Origin: Musa acuminata AAA Group
Taxonomy: Eukaryota > Streptophyta > Magnoliopsida > Zingiberales > Musaceae
Length of the DNA stretch: 64,000 nucleotides
Assembly: GCF_036884655.1 (NCBI RefSeq)
Contig: NC_088355.1
Coordinates: 22,422,501 to 22,486,500 of the forward strand
Direction: 5' to 3'
Below, in pieces: positions 45,997-57,056 of the stretch. The position numbers and the translations under genes were made by a program. How positions within the stretch are numbered: the first letter of the stretch is position 1; each line of letters begins with the position of its first letter. The notes beneath the pieces were generated by a model. The model did not search any database. It was not told the DNA's origin and saw only the letters and a list, made by a program, of their open reading frames with translations.

Positions 45997-46580
45997 GGGA
46001 GAACTGGAACTATAGCGGCTACGACACTATAGCGGCGACTAGGGCAACGACATTGTAGCGGCGACCATATCTCCGTAGGGCGATGGTATTGTAGCGGTGA
46101 TCTGATTTCCTACAGCGTCGGTTGTTTCCCAAGGGCGATTGTACTATAGCGGCGACCAGATCTTGGGCTCCAGATTTGTAGCGACGACGACACTATACCG
46201 GAGACTTGTTCTAGGGCGACGGTACTGTAGCGGCGACGACCCTGTAGCGGCGACCAGATCTCCATAGGGCGATGGTACTGTAGCGGTGATATGATTTCTT
46301 ATAGCATCGGCTGTTTCCCAAGGGCGACGGTACTATAGCGGCGATCAGATCTCCCTAGGGCGATCTGACTTCTACAGCATTGGCTCTCTCCCATAGGCAA
46401 CAATACTGTAGCAGTGATCTGATCTCCAGCAGTGTCGGCTTCTCCCCAAGGGCAACGATACTGTAGCTGCGACCAGATCTCCCTAGGGCGATGGTACTGT
46501 AGTGGCGATCTAATATACTGCAGCGGTGGCTTTTCCCAATGGCGTCGATTCTGTAGCGGCGACCATAAGAGGGATCAAAC
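45997..46580 (+). repeat. LINE-B 5' leader with tandem-like units
   Basis: About 580 bp are built from recurring TGTAGCGGCGA, CCAGATCTCCCTAGGGCGA and TTTCCCAAGGGCGA blocks. At least a dozen TAGCGGCGA-like cores are present, at irregular spacing. The leader carries no gene. By analogy with monomer arrays in the 5' UTR of mouse L1 it could contain the internal promoter; that is inference. Confidence 0.82.
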
Positions 46581-48091
46581 ATGGCAGCGACGACCCCTAT
46601 GGCTAGCGATGGTGGCGGGAGGGTTGAAACGATGGCAAGGCTCCTTACTGTTACCCCTCAAGTTGCTCCTCCACCATATCCTTTCCAAAGAGAAACTCCT
46701 TCGACGAAGCAGCATCGAAGCAGGTCGCGCTCTAGATCGCGATAGCCTGATCTCATTTCCAGTGATCCTCGGCCTTGGACTAGCCTCTTCAAGGCTCGGG
46801 TTGGAAGTCCGGATCTAAGCTTGGAATTCTTTACTCTAGAAGTTCAGGCAGATAAGAAGATTGCTGTATACGTGACTACTGATTCAGCAGAGCTGATTAA
46901 GACATGGTCTATGGTGATTGTTGGCTATGTGGTAGGTCTCAAAACATCTTATTTCCCACTATCCTCATTTATCAAAACTCGATGGGGAATATCGTCATTT
47001 GATCTTCATATGCTAGAGAACAGATTCTTTGTTTCCAAGCTATACTCTGAAGAAGATTTGCAACGGATCCTCGAAGGATTATGGACTATTCGCGATCATC
47101 CAATGATTCTACGACGTTGGTCTCCTGATGTCCGTTTGGAGTTAGATAGCCTATAGTCTATTCCATTATGGGTATCCTTTCAAGGGCTGCCTCTACATCT
47201 TTGGAGTCGACGTTTTATTGCAAAGTTATGCAGCACTCTAGGACAGCCACTCTACATCGCCAAAGCAACAGTAGCTCAGACGAGATTAGCATTTGCACGA
47301 GCATGTGTGCTGGTTTCTTTCGACGAAGATCTTCTTAATGAGGTTTTCTATCGTGATCTTGACGGGAACACTCGGAACGTACATGTCTCATATTCCTGGA
47401 AGCCACAAAGATGTCAGTGTTGCTTATCTTTTGGTCATGCAAATGGAGCTTGTTAGCAAACCCCAAAACCAACCACAAAGGTCTATCGACCACGTCAAGC
47501 GCCTCAGCAACAAAGTGATTCTTCTCTAATGGCAGTTGCACCGATGGTGGCGAATACTATTGAGCATTCTGACTCGCAAGGAAAGCACCGCGGAAAGAAG
47601 GACAAATCCAAAACTTTATCTCTTCCTATAATGTCAGAGCCTTCCACAACAGAGGTTTCCCATGGTACTAGTGGACAGGAGAAACATAAGTCAGGAACTT
47701 CATCTCTTCCAATATCATTGGATCCGTCCACAATAGCTCAACGAACTCAGGCCCAAACAAATCTCGCCAGCAAGGATATTCTTCCTCAACAAACTCAGGC
47801 TAGAACAAACATCGCCAACAAGGATATTCTGTCTCAACAAACCTCTCTAGCTAGGCTGCTCCAACAAGTACTATCCAGGATATTATGCTACAGCAATCTT
47901 ATCGTGCTTCAACAAACCCTGCCAATCAAGACCACATGATTCAAGGTATTTTAAAGTTTAAAAATCTGCAAGCTGTAGATGAAGTGGATAAATATAGGAA
48001 CATAGCCATAAAAGGTAAGGATATTGTGCGGGAGGAAAATACAAAATCGAAGGATAAGAAAAAGGATGGAACAGTCCATCCAAAGTCGTAG
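46581..48091 (+). pseudogene. LINE-B ORF1 (DUF4283 and zinc knuckle)
   Basis: The ATG at 46581 gives MAATTPMASDGGGRVET. An RSRSRSRSR run at residues 46-54 is followed at once by TAG (46743-46745), where LINE-D has a glutamine codon. The frame resumes with SSDPRPWTSLFKA, the DUF4283-like region (SFIKTRWGISSFDLHM, DLQRILEGLWT, RRWSPDVRLELDSL), and further stops at 47154 and near 47457. A CX2CX4HX4C knuckle, CQCCLSFGHANGAC, lies just before the latter. A Gln/Thr-rich tail with QTQAQTN repeats follows. A frameshift near 47937 leads into the final part to 48091. Confidence 0.82.
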
Positions 48092-48149
48092 GATGAATAG
48101 CTTACCACCTTTTTATTTGTTTATTACTGATGAAGATAACATCCTAGAA

Positions 48150-49740
48150 TGTTCGCGGACTTAATAAGCCGGAGAATTGTTGGGAGCTCAACAGAATAAT
48201 CAAGTCTGCCGCATGTGATATTGTTATTCTAGTAGAAATGAAAATTAAACAATCGCGCGTTCAAGCTCAAAAGAATTTAATATGGCCGGACGCAGAACTG
48301 TTTACCAATGACTCAAATGAAACTTTTGGTAGAATATGGGTCTTATGGCATCCTAACTCTATTATTGCTTGGTTTATTTCTACTACTGATCAATTCATTT
48401 ATCTTAAGGTAGAGGACAAAAAGATTGACTGTCAATTCAATTTCACTGGTATATATGCTTCAAACAGTATGCAAGAAAGAAATACTCTTTGGTCTGACTT
48501 GACTAATATTGTAAATGGCTGTCTCAATGTACCTTGGATTGTTCTTGGAGACTTTAATAATGTTCGGTACACAAATGAAAAAGAGGGGGGTAGACAACTT
48601 TCAGAAAGCCAGCTTCAAAGCTTTAATGATTACATTGACACTGTAGCATTGTTTGCTATGAAATCTGTGGGTAATTGGCTCTCCTAGAGTTATCAAGGTG
48701 CTGCTAACAGAAAAATAATGGCTCAACTTGATAGGTGTTTGATTAATCATGAATAGTTAACAGTTTACCCAGATTCACTTCTTGAGTATGGTGCTTCTTT
48801 GTTTTCTGACCATTCTTTAATGTATATACACGCAGACAAAGCGACACCAAGAGACAAGAAACCGTTTAGATTCTTTAACATGTGGAGTACTCATCCTCAA
48901 TTTCTTGATGTTATCAGATCTACTTGGAATGTTAATGTGCATGGATCCCCCCCTTACATCTTATTTCAAAAGCTCAAAGCCTGTAAAGCAGCACTAAAGG
49001 AGTGGAATACAAATACCTTTGGCAATATTACCACCATAGTTCAATTTTGCAGAAAGGAACTAATGTCATTGCAACATGAGCTACAACTTCAGCCAAAAGA
49101 TAAGAATATTATCTACAAAGAGACAAAAGCCAGAAATAACTTCATGCAAGCCTTAAAACAGGAGGAAAGTTTTGCAAAGCAGAAGTCTCGACAACATTGG
49201 CTTACACTAGGGGATTCCAATACTAAATTTTTCTATACTTCAATTGCTACTCGAAGGGCTGTTAACCATATCAGCAAATGCAGAGACAAAGATGATAATC
49301 TTATTGAGAATTTAGATGAGGTTAAGGCACACATAGAGCAATTTTTTTATTCCTTACTCAATCAAGCTGGGAAACCTAATAACATTCATGTGGAGCCGAC
49401 TAGAAAAGTTGATTCGGAAGCTATTTCAATCCTCAATGTCCCAATTACAAATGACGAAATTGTATGTGTTGTCTTTAAGTCACCAAAGCACAAAAGCCCA
49501 AGTCCAGATGGATTTCCAATTGAATTTTACCAAACTGCTTGGTCTATTATTGGAAATGATGTGATCAAGGCTTGCCAACATTTTTTCTCTTCAGGTCATA
49601 TTCTTAGAGAGATGAATTGTACTTTTATTTCTTTAATTCCGAGGAATGCAAGGGCTGATTCACTAGAGAACTATCGACCCATATCATTATGCAACTTTAT
49701 TTACAAGATCATCTCCAAAGTATTGGCAAATAGAATGTAA
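48150..49740 (+). pseudogene. LINE-B ORF2 part 1: AP-like endonuclease and fingers of reverse transcriptase
   Basis: The endonuclease is recognised by the EMKIKQS block (family ETK; Glu kept), WIVLGDFNNVRY (Asp and Asn of the DxN motif) near 48540, and LFSDHSLMY near 48808 (the SDH motif). Together these are the active-site residues of apurinic-type LINE endonucleases, which nick the target. The first part before 48238 is in shifted frames. Stops occur at 48685 and 48757. The reverse transcriptase begins with KHKSPSPDGFPIEFYQ and FISLIPRNARADSLENYRPI. A TAA at 49738 stands where LINE-C has CAA. Confidence 0.85.
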
Positions 49741-51744
49741 AAGATAATACACAAGATCATTAGCCCAAATCAAGCTGCTTTCATCAAAGGGAGAAGTATA
49801 CATCATAACATTTTGCTTGCTAATGACTTGGTCAAAGATTTGCAATCAAAAGCAAGAGGGACAAAAATCTGTTTTAATGCTGATTTACGGAAAGCATTTG
49901 ATTCAGTTAATAGGAAATTTATCTATAAGATGCTCCTCGATATTAACTTCCCACAGCAATGGGTTAATTGGATTCAATCTTGCTTGGAAACTCTAAAGTT
50001 TTCGATACTCTTTAATGGCTCACCTATTGGTTTTTTTGGGAGCACGAATGGCATTCGACAAGGTGATCCACTCTCTCCGTATCTCTTTACTATTGCGATG
50101 GAAGGACTTAGCTGTATGTTGGAACACACAGTCTTAAATAGTAGCATTAAGGTACCCATTGCTGGTTCTATTCATATATCACATATAACATTTGCAGATG
50201 ATTTACTTATCTTTCTCCAAAATGATCCAACTTCAGTAAAGAACCTGGCTACTATTATGAAAGACTTTGGTATGGTTTATGGACATCAGTTAAATCATGC
50301 GAAAAGTAAAGTATATACGAGCCCTTACGTTGAGGATAAGGTCTTTATTGCATAAACTTTGGGGTTAGTGAGGGAAGCCTACCAGTTGCTTGGGTCTCTC
50401 GCTCATATCCACAAGCATTCACAAAACCCACTGTCAGCCTATCCTGCAAAAAATAAAGAATAGAATTTCTTCTTGGAAAAATAGGTTTCTATCAAAAGCA
50501 GGATGACTCGAACTCATCCGTTCGGTATTGCACTCCTACTCTATATATTGGTGTAATGCATTTCTTCTGTATGCTGGACTTCTCCAAGATATTGAACGGT
50601 TATTAATGAACTTCTTCTGGAATGACACAAATGATATGGCAATGCATATGGTAAATTGTGATAGCATTTGCAAATCGAAAGATAAAGGGCGGCTAAACTT
50701 GAGAAATACTAGAGATTGGAATCAAGCATGTATGGTACAACAATTGTGGGATCTTTTGCAAAACAAATGTTCCTTATGGTCACATTGGGTTTCTGCTAGG
50801 TATCTTTCAAAGGAATCAATCTGGGAAATTTCAACGAGAACATACCACTCTACAGCTTGGAAAGGAATTTTAAAGGCAAGGAATTGGCTAATCAAACACA
50901 TTTCTTATGCAATCTCTTCTGGAACTAGTACTAATATGTGGTATGATCCTTGGGTGAATGGGAAGAGTATATTTCAATTATATGGCGACAGAATATGAAA
51001 AGACCTTGGGGCTCCCAAATATTTTAAGGTTCTGAGTTCATTGCTAACGGTACCTAGTGTCTCCCTTATCCTATTTCTCCCAAAATGTTATCACTTTGGC
51101 CGACTATTATAGCTATTCCAATCAGGAACAACTCTTCAGATATACTTATTTGGCCTCATGACAATGGCAAATTTAGTGCCACATCCGCATGGAATCAAAT
51201 TAGGCAAAGAAATAACAAGTGGGTCCCAAGCAGTTGGACATGGGATCGATCGGGATCACAAAGACATTCCTTATGTACATGGCAGGCCCTTCTCAATAAA
51301 CTACCTACAATAGACAATATGAAAAGAAGAGGTATCTATAATGTTAACCGATGCTCCCTTTGTATGCAATAAGAAGAAAATGTTGACCACCTATATTTTG
51401 CTTGTAATTATACAAATTGGATATGAAAGGAGATTCTCCAGCGATTTGAACTCAATAGACTTCCAGAACCAAACTTCCACCAAGAACTAGGCGACCTCAT
51501 GCAATGTTTCTCAAGAAAAGGGCCTCTTATACAACTAGCAAAGGTTACATTCAGATACGCTATTTGGTGGATGTGGAAGGAGAGATGTAATAGAATCTTT
51601 GAATGTCAACACACAAACAATGCTCAGCTCTTGAAAGAGATTATTAGAGACTCAAGATCCTGTATGGAGCAAGATCTCAAAACGGAGCACTTTACCCGAA
51701 GAGAAAAAGATATTTTTATCAAATTTAATTTTGCTATTAGCTAA
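49741..51744 (+). pseudogene. LINE-B ORF2 part 2: reverse transcriptase palm to zf-RVT
   Basis: In phase with part 1: QAAFIKGRSIHHNILLANDLV, DLRKAFDSVN, NGIRQGDPLSPYLFT and FADD at 50191-50202. After a stop at 50353 the thumb and C-terminal parts are in several frames: WYDPWVNGKSIFQLYGDRI near 50938-50994, WTWDRSGSQRHSLCTWQALL near 51236-51297, then the zf-RVT block CSLCMQ..EENVDHLYFAC near 51353-51406, ending at 51742-51744. The catalytic residues are present, but the frame is broken by about ten lesions. Confidence 0.87.
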
Positions 51745-51971
51745 AGATCTTGGGAATAATGCCAAATTATGTACCCATAGGTAGTTTTGATATATCTGGA
51801 TAAACATTTTCTATGTTGACTATAATTAGGAGTTATAGTCTACAGCATGTGTTGTCATAACTATCGCATTTGCACTCTATGAGTTACTTGGCTTTGTCTA
51901 TGACTTGTATAGATAAAACTATTTGTATAATTTTTTACACATAATCAATTTACTTTTACTTACCAAAAAAA
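51745..51971 (+). other. LINE-B 3' UTR and poly-A
   Basis: The UTR contains GAGTTATAGTCTACAGCATG and ends AATCAATTTACTTTTACTTA followed by CC and A10. The same end occurs in LINE-C (63360-63421) and, reversed, in LINE-A (44083-44130). It likely carries the 3' recognition sequence for its reverse transcriptase. Confidence 0.82.
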
Positions 51972-52690
51972 AAAGAGATGTGGAGAGAGTGGATCACCTT
52001 GTCGGATGCCATTCTTGCTATAAAAAAAAAACCAATAGGTGAGCTATTGAAGAGTATTGAAAACTTTGGAGTTTCTAAGCAACATTGAATCCAATTAACC
52101 TATTGCTGAGGGAAGTTCATACCATGGAGCATTTTATAGATAAAGTTCCTATTAACTGAGTCAAAGGCTTTTCGTAGATCAGCTTTAAAACATATTTTTG
52201 TCCCTTTTGCTTTTGAGTGCAGATCCTTGACCAAGTCATTAGCAAGCAGAATATTATGATGTATACTTCTCCCTTTGATGAAAGAAGCCTGATTTGGACT
52301 AATTATCTTGTGTATTACCTTTTGCAATCTATCTACTAACAGTTTGGAGATGATCTTGTAAATAAAGTTGCATAAAGATATGGGTCGATAGTTCTCTAGT
52401 GAATCAGCCCCTACATTCTTGGGAATTAAAGAAATAAAAGTTCAATTCATCTCTCTAAGAATATGACCTGAAGAGAAAAAATGTTAGCAAGCTTTAATCA
52501 CATTATTACCAATAATAGACCATATAATTTGGTAAAATTCAGTAGGAAATCCGTCTGGACCATGGCTTTTGTGCTTTGGTGACTTAAAGATAACTCTTAC
52601 TATTTCGTCATCTGTAATTGGGGCATTGAGGATAGAAATGGTACTCGAATCAAGCTTTCTAGTTGGCTCCACATGAATATTATTAGGTTG
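51972..52690 (-). pseudogene. LINE-A ORF2, middle section (reverse transcriptase)
   Basis: On the - strand it reads from PNNIHVEPTRKLDSSTISIL (near 52690) through KHKSHGPDGFPTEFYQ, a damaged ENYRPISLCNFIYKI, NQASFIKGRSIHHNILLAND, DLRKAFDSVNRNFIY to NGIRQGDPLS at about 52015-51990. This continues exactly into the section at 45996, so LINE-B simply split the gene. An A-rich insertion is present at 52021-52031. Confidence 0.87.
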
Positions 52691-53241
52691 CGACGACACT
52701 GTAGTGGCGACAAGATCTAGTGCGATAGTACTGTAGTGGTGATGACACTTTAGCGAGGACCAGATATAGGGGCGACGGTACTGTAGCGACGACGACACTG
52801 TAGCAGTGACCAGATCTAAGGCGACGGTACTGTAGCGGCGACTAGATCTAGGGCGACCTGACTCCTGCAGTGTCGACTTTCTCTCACGGGCAATAGGCGA
52901 CAACACTATAGCGACGATCAAATCTCCCTAGGGCGATGGTACTGTAACGGTGATCTGATTTCCTACACCGTCGGTTGTTTCCCAAGGGCGACGGTACTAT
53001 AGCGGCTATCAGATCTCCCTAGGGTGATCTGACTCCTGCAGTGTTGGCTTTCTCACACGGGCGATAGGCCTGTAGCAACGATCTGATCTCCCTAGGGCGA
53101 TGCTATTGTGGTGGTGGTCAAACCTCCTGCAACGTCGGCTTCTCCCAAAGGGTGACGATACTGTAGCGGCGACCAGAAGAGGGATCAAACATGACAGCGA
53201 CAGCCCCTAGGGCTGGCGACGGTGGCGGGAGGGTTGATACG
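52691..53241 (+). repeat. LINE-C 5' leader and first codons of ORF1
   Basis: Repeating TGTAGCGGCGAC and GATCTCCCTAGGGCGA units run to about 53190. ORF1 starts at ATG 53191 (MTATAPRAGDGGGRVD) and is cut after 17 codons by the G1 LTR. The leader start CGACGACACTGTAG marks the 5' end of the insertion. Confidence 0.83.
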
Positions 53242-53614
53242 TGCTAGAAACCTTACAGATTCTAAACTTGGGATTGATCTCTTTAGGGGATCAGCCTCCT
53301 TGGAACTCTATAGAGGTTCCTCCCTCCATGTTGCTGCTCAAAGGCTGCAGAAAAGATTCATCTATTGCTTATGAAAAGAGGTGGAATACATGACTATTTA
53401 TAGGGCCTCTAAACCCTAACTCCTAATAGGACTCCTACTTAATACTCCTACTTCTAACCAACTCCTAATAGGACTCCTATTCAAGACTCATACTTCTAAT
53501 CAACTCCTAATAGGACTCCTACTCAAAACTCCTATTCCTTTACAACTTCTTATTCTTCTCTAAGAAATAACCTCCTAACCCTAACCGGCCACTTCACCTC
53601 TTTAATAGGGGTCG
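53242..53614 (-). repeat. G1 LTR, truncated
   Basis: In plus orientation it starts TGCTAGAAACCTTACAG (family TGTTAGAACCCTTGCAG) and ends AATAGGGGTCG, short of the LTR 5' end. The next LTR starts immediately at 53615 in the same orientation. The two are adjacent pieces, not an LTR pair of one element. Confidence 0.8.
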
Positions 53615-55262
53615 TGTTAGAACCCTTGCAGATTCTAAACTTGGGGTTGATCTCTTTAGGGGATCGGCCTCCTTGAAACTCTATAGGAGTTCCTCCATCC
53701 AAGTTGCTGCTCAAAGGATGCAGAAAAGATTCATCTATTGCTTATGAAAAAAGGAGGAATACATGGCTATTTATAGGGCTTCTAAACCCTAACTCCTAAT
53801 AGGACTCCTACTTAAGACTCTTACTTCTAACCAACTCCTAATAGGACTCCTACTCAAGACTCCTATTCCCTTACAACTCATAATTCTTCTGTAAGAAAAA
53901 ACCTCCAACATGAATGTCCCTCTCAATTAGGACTCTCCTAACTAGAGTCATAACAGAATGTCCCTCTCAATTAGGACACTCATAGTTAGAGTCCTAACAG
54001 AATGTCCCTCTCAATTAGGGCTCTCCTAGCTAAAGTCCTAATAATTTTACAAGAATGTCCCTCTTAATTAGGACTCTCCTAGCTAGAGTCCTAACAAACT
54101 CGCCCTCTTCAAATCAGCCTTGTTCTCGAGGCTGACGATTCATGAATTTTGGGAATTTGATCATCAAGTCATCATAGTTCTCCAAAGTGGCATATTCTGT
54201 TAGTAGGTTTGCCCACTGTATTAGCAATTCAATAGTGGATCGTCATCGTCGAGTCATAATCCGTCGATCAATAATGACACTTGGCTGAGTCTGAAGTCCT
54301 CCTTGGGTAGTCATATTTGGTGGGTGGCTTTGGGCTATCTCCAAACACCAATTTACAACTTCTATCTGGCCGTCGGTTTGTGAGTGATATGCCATACTCC
54401 TTTTCAATTTAGTACTCTTATAGTGTAATTCTTTTGAGTCCCAATTGTAATGAGCTACGAAGCTTGGTGCTTCCTCCAATTTTTTTATAATCTTACTAGT
54501 CTCTGAATCTTCCTGCCATTCCATCTTAATATCCTCAAGGAAGTCGCTGGTCGAAAGTGAAATGACAAAAACTTCAACTTGCTCGGGTAGCTACGAAAGC
54601 GCATCTGCAAGAACATTCTCTTTCCCCTTTTTGTAAGTTATTTCATAATCAAATCCAAGAAGTTTTGTTACCCATTTTTGCTGCTCAGGGGATGATATCT
54701 TTCGCTCCAAAAAGTACTTGAGGCTTTTATGGTCGGTTTTAATTTGAAATTGTCGACCAATCAAGTAGGGTCTCCGCCTCGTTGTTGCGCGCACGATGGC
54801 GAGCATCTCCTTTTCATATGTTGACTTATTTTGATTGGAGGGGGATAATGCCTTGCTAGTGTATGCGAGTGGTCGACCATCTTGCATGAGAATTGCTCCA
54901 ATTCTGACTCCAGATGCGTCAGCCTCAATAATGAAGGGTCGGTTGAAATCTGGTAGTGTTAGCACCGGCGTCGTCGTCATGGCTGCCTTAAGTTTGTTGA
55001 AGGCAACGGAGGCTCTGTCCGACCATTGGAAGACATCTTTTTTTAGAAAGGAAGTAAGTGGTGCACTAATCTCTCCATAGATTTTCACGAACTTGTAGTA
55101 GTAGCCTGTTAAACCCATAAAGCCATGTAGCAATTTTATGTTCCTCGGGATCTGTCAATTTTGCATTGCTCCAATTTTGAAGGGGTCTACTGCCACACCT
55201 TCCTCTGATATGATATGTCCAAGATATTCCACCTTCTTTTGAAGAAAGCAAAAATTCATAGT
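53615..55262 (-). mobile_element. G1-c: LTR and 3' coding part of a deleted chromovirus, - strand
   Basis: The LTR is 53615-54096 (482 bp) and contains four 44-bp units at its 5' end. On the - strand the upstream region holds the chromodomain tail (54105-54230), integrase remnant, RNase H and connection, ending abruptly at 55262 at the TGAACACACAATAACC segment. G1-d stands in mirror orientation to the right and has the same LTR length and the same extra 78-bp deletion. Confidence 0.86.
54243..55262 (-). pseudogene. G1-c RNase H and integrase remnant
   Basis: The frame 55133-54591 reads LHGFMGLTGYYYKFVK, FNRPFIIEADASGV, GAILMQDGRPLAYTSKA, TDHKSLKYFLERKISSPEQQ and KGKENVLADALS. After a stop, 54524-54243 reads [25 protein letters not shown] joined directly to STKLKRSMAYHSQTDGQ, then the TTQGGLQTQPS tether. 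The GCIVLM...FHMQG segment present in G1-a and G1-b is deleted here. The reverse transcriptase upstream is limited to the VEYLG block (55185-55262). Confidence 0.84.
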
Positions 55263-55608
55263 GGTTATTGTGTGTTCAAAATTAAATGATGAAAGTTGGT
55301 GGCCTTCTCAAACTACAACCGATCACTATTTTTATCGACACGGGCAGCACTAATAATATCCTAAACAGTAAGGTTGCTATCCGAATGACATTACCTAACG
55401 AGAATCGTTGTAGGTTTGATGTTAAGGTCACCGACAGACGGATTTTGAAGTGTGATCGTAGGCGCTCGCAGGAGAAACTATTGCTGCAGGACCAAGAGAT
55501 AATTGCAGATTTCTTCCTTCTCCCTCTTGATGATCATGAGGCCATGCTCAGAATTAAATGGTTGACAACATTAGGTGATTTTTCTTGGAATTTTATGAAA
55601 CTAATTAT
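55263..55608 (+). pseudogene. G1-d aspartic protease region
   Basis: On the + strand the frame reads KVGGLLKLQPITIFIDTGST, with the retropepsin motif DTG at about 55337-55345, then NNILNSKVAIRM, DFFLLPLDDHEAMLRIKWL and TLGDFSWNF. This is the Ty3/gypsy protease position between gag and reverse transcriptase. It is the only protease preserved among the G1 copies. The frame is interrupted at 55609 by a solo S LTR and resumes at 58089. Confidence 0.8.
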
Positions 55609-56544
55609 TGTTGAATCTCGTATTTTGATGATGAAACTACTTGATATATGTTTATGATTTAATCTGCGTTTTGAGTGACGCAGGATACTTCGATCAGGAT
55701 GAGACAATTAAAGCAGGAAAATCATGTTGTGCCGAAGGAACATGTCAGAAGATTGGACGTCGGGCCGGTGGATCGGTCGGCGTATCGACAGAAGGCTTCG
55801 GGCCGTGGACTCGGGCATCGGGCCAAGAAGAGCGGGTATTGTGCCAAGGATATCGGAGTTGCGGAGTCAACTGGCCGATTGGGCAATAGGCTGCACGAGA
55901 GGACGATGCGCCGAAGAATCGGACGAAGCGTCGAGGGACCAATGACATGTCGGACAACTTGGTTAATTGCTTAGGATTAATTGTCTCGATTGAAGTTTTG
56001 TTTTATTGTGCAGGCTTAACTATGATAACAATGAAGACATAAAGCGAAACAAAGTGTCGGAGTCAAGCGCGACGGATTTGTTGCGAGTTCGAGAGTTCGA
56101 CGGAAGTCCGAAGGTTCGTCGGGAATGCTACCGGAACTAGCCGAGAATGAGTTGGGAGCTTGCCGAAGGGTTTTTCGGAAGCTTGCCGGAAGGTTCGTTG
56201 GAAGTTCACGGAGCTCGCCGAGAAAGATCAGAGCTTGCCGACGAAGCTCGTTGGAACTCGCTAAGATCAAATCGTGAAGTCTAGGAGTTTGCCGGGAGTC
56301 CGCAGAATGGTTTCCGAGAGTTCATCGGAAGACCGCCGGAAGTTTGCCGGAAGCTCGCTAGAAGAAGTCTTGACTTTCGGACTTTGTAATAGCTTAGAAA
56401 ATGTCTTTAAATTCATAGTTAGCACGTTAATTAGGGTTAGGATTAGGTGTTAATCCTATAACCCAAGTAGGGGCCAATTAGGCCTAAGTTCGGACTGGTT
56501 TGGACCAAGTTTGGAGCCAAACCAAGTGAGCTGGAATAGTAAAA

Positions 56545-57056
56545 GAGGTGCAACCGCCCCAGCCAAGAGGTGCAACCGCCCAGGCTATGTCTCCCAGCGA
56601 GATTGGGCGGTGCAACCGCCCCAGCCAAGAGGTGCAACCGCCCAGGGCTCAGTCTCCAAGCGAGACTGGGCGGTGCAACCTCCTCTGTCAAGAGGTAGCA
56701 CCGCCAGAGCTCAAGTTTCGAGCTCTGCCAAGAGGTGCAACCACCGAGCTCGGTCTTCGAGCTATAGGCAGAGAGGTGCAACCTCTTTGGACAGGTGATG
56801 CATCGCCTGAGCTCGGTCTTCGAGCTCTGGCAGAGAGGTGCAACCACCTCTGGCAGAGAGGTGCATCAGCCTGAGGTCAGTTTCGAGCTCTGCCAGGTGA
56901 TGCAACCACCGAGCTCAGACTTCGAGCTCTGCCAGGTGATGCAACCACTGAGCTCAGTCTTCGAGCTCTGGCAGAGAGGTGCAATCGCCTGAGCTCAGTC
57001 TTCGAGCTCTGCCAGGCGGTGCCACCTCTCCAGTCAAGAGGTGCAACCGCCTGATC
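56545..57056 (+). repeat. Expanded GC-rich repeat zone in S solo LTR
   Basis: Units such as GAGGTGCAACCGCC and GAGCTC(A/G)GTCTTCGAGCTCT recur roughly every 40-60 bases, about ten times. The S-1 3' LTR has about five at 9187-9460. The units contain partial palindromes. Open frames across them on both strands reflect the repetition. Confidence 0.8.

Larger units (their letters stand above)
45997..51971 (+). mobile_element. LINE-B: full-length L1-like LINE nested antisense in LINE-A
   Basis: The order is 5' leader, ORF1, ORF2 (endonuclease, reverse transcriptase, zf-RVT), 3' UTR, poly-A of about ten at 51964-51974. The flanks AAAGAGATATGGGGAG (45981-45996) and AAAGAGATGTGGAGAG (51972-51987) match at 14 of 16 bases and are the target duplication. 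At almost 6 kb it appears complete, though both frames carry stops. Confidence 0.92.

Noticed and set aside
46432..46818. Longer ORF1 start at 46432 in the LINE-B leader
   Set aside because: The frame upstream of 46581 runs through the repeat units in a different phase. The MA.TTP start at 46581 is conserved with LINE-D (32653) and LINE-C (53191).
53242..54096. 53242-53614 and 53615-54096 as the two LTRs of one element
   Set aside because: They are directly adjacent with no internal region between them, and the first lacks its 5' end. They also differ in the 44-bp unit structure.
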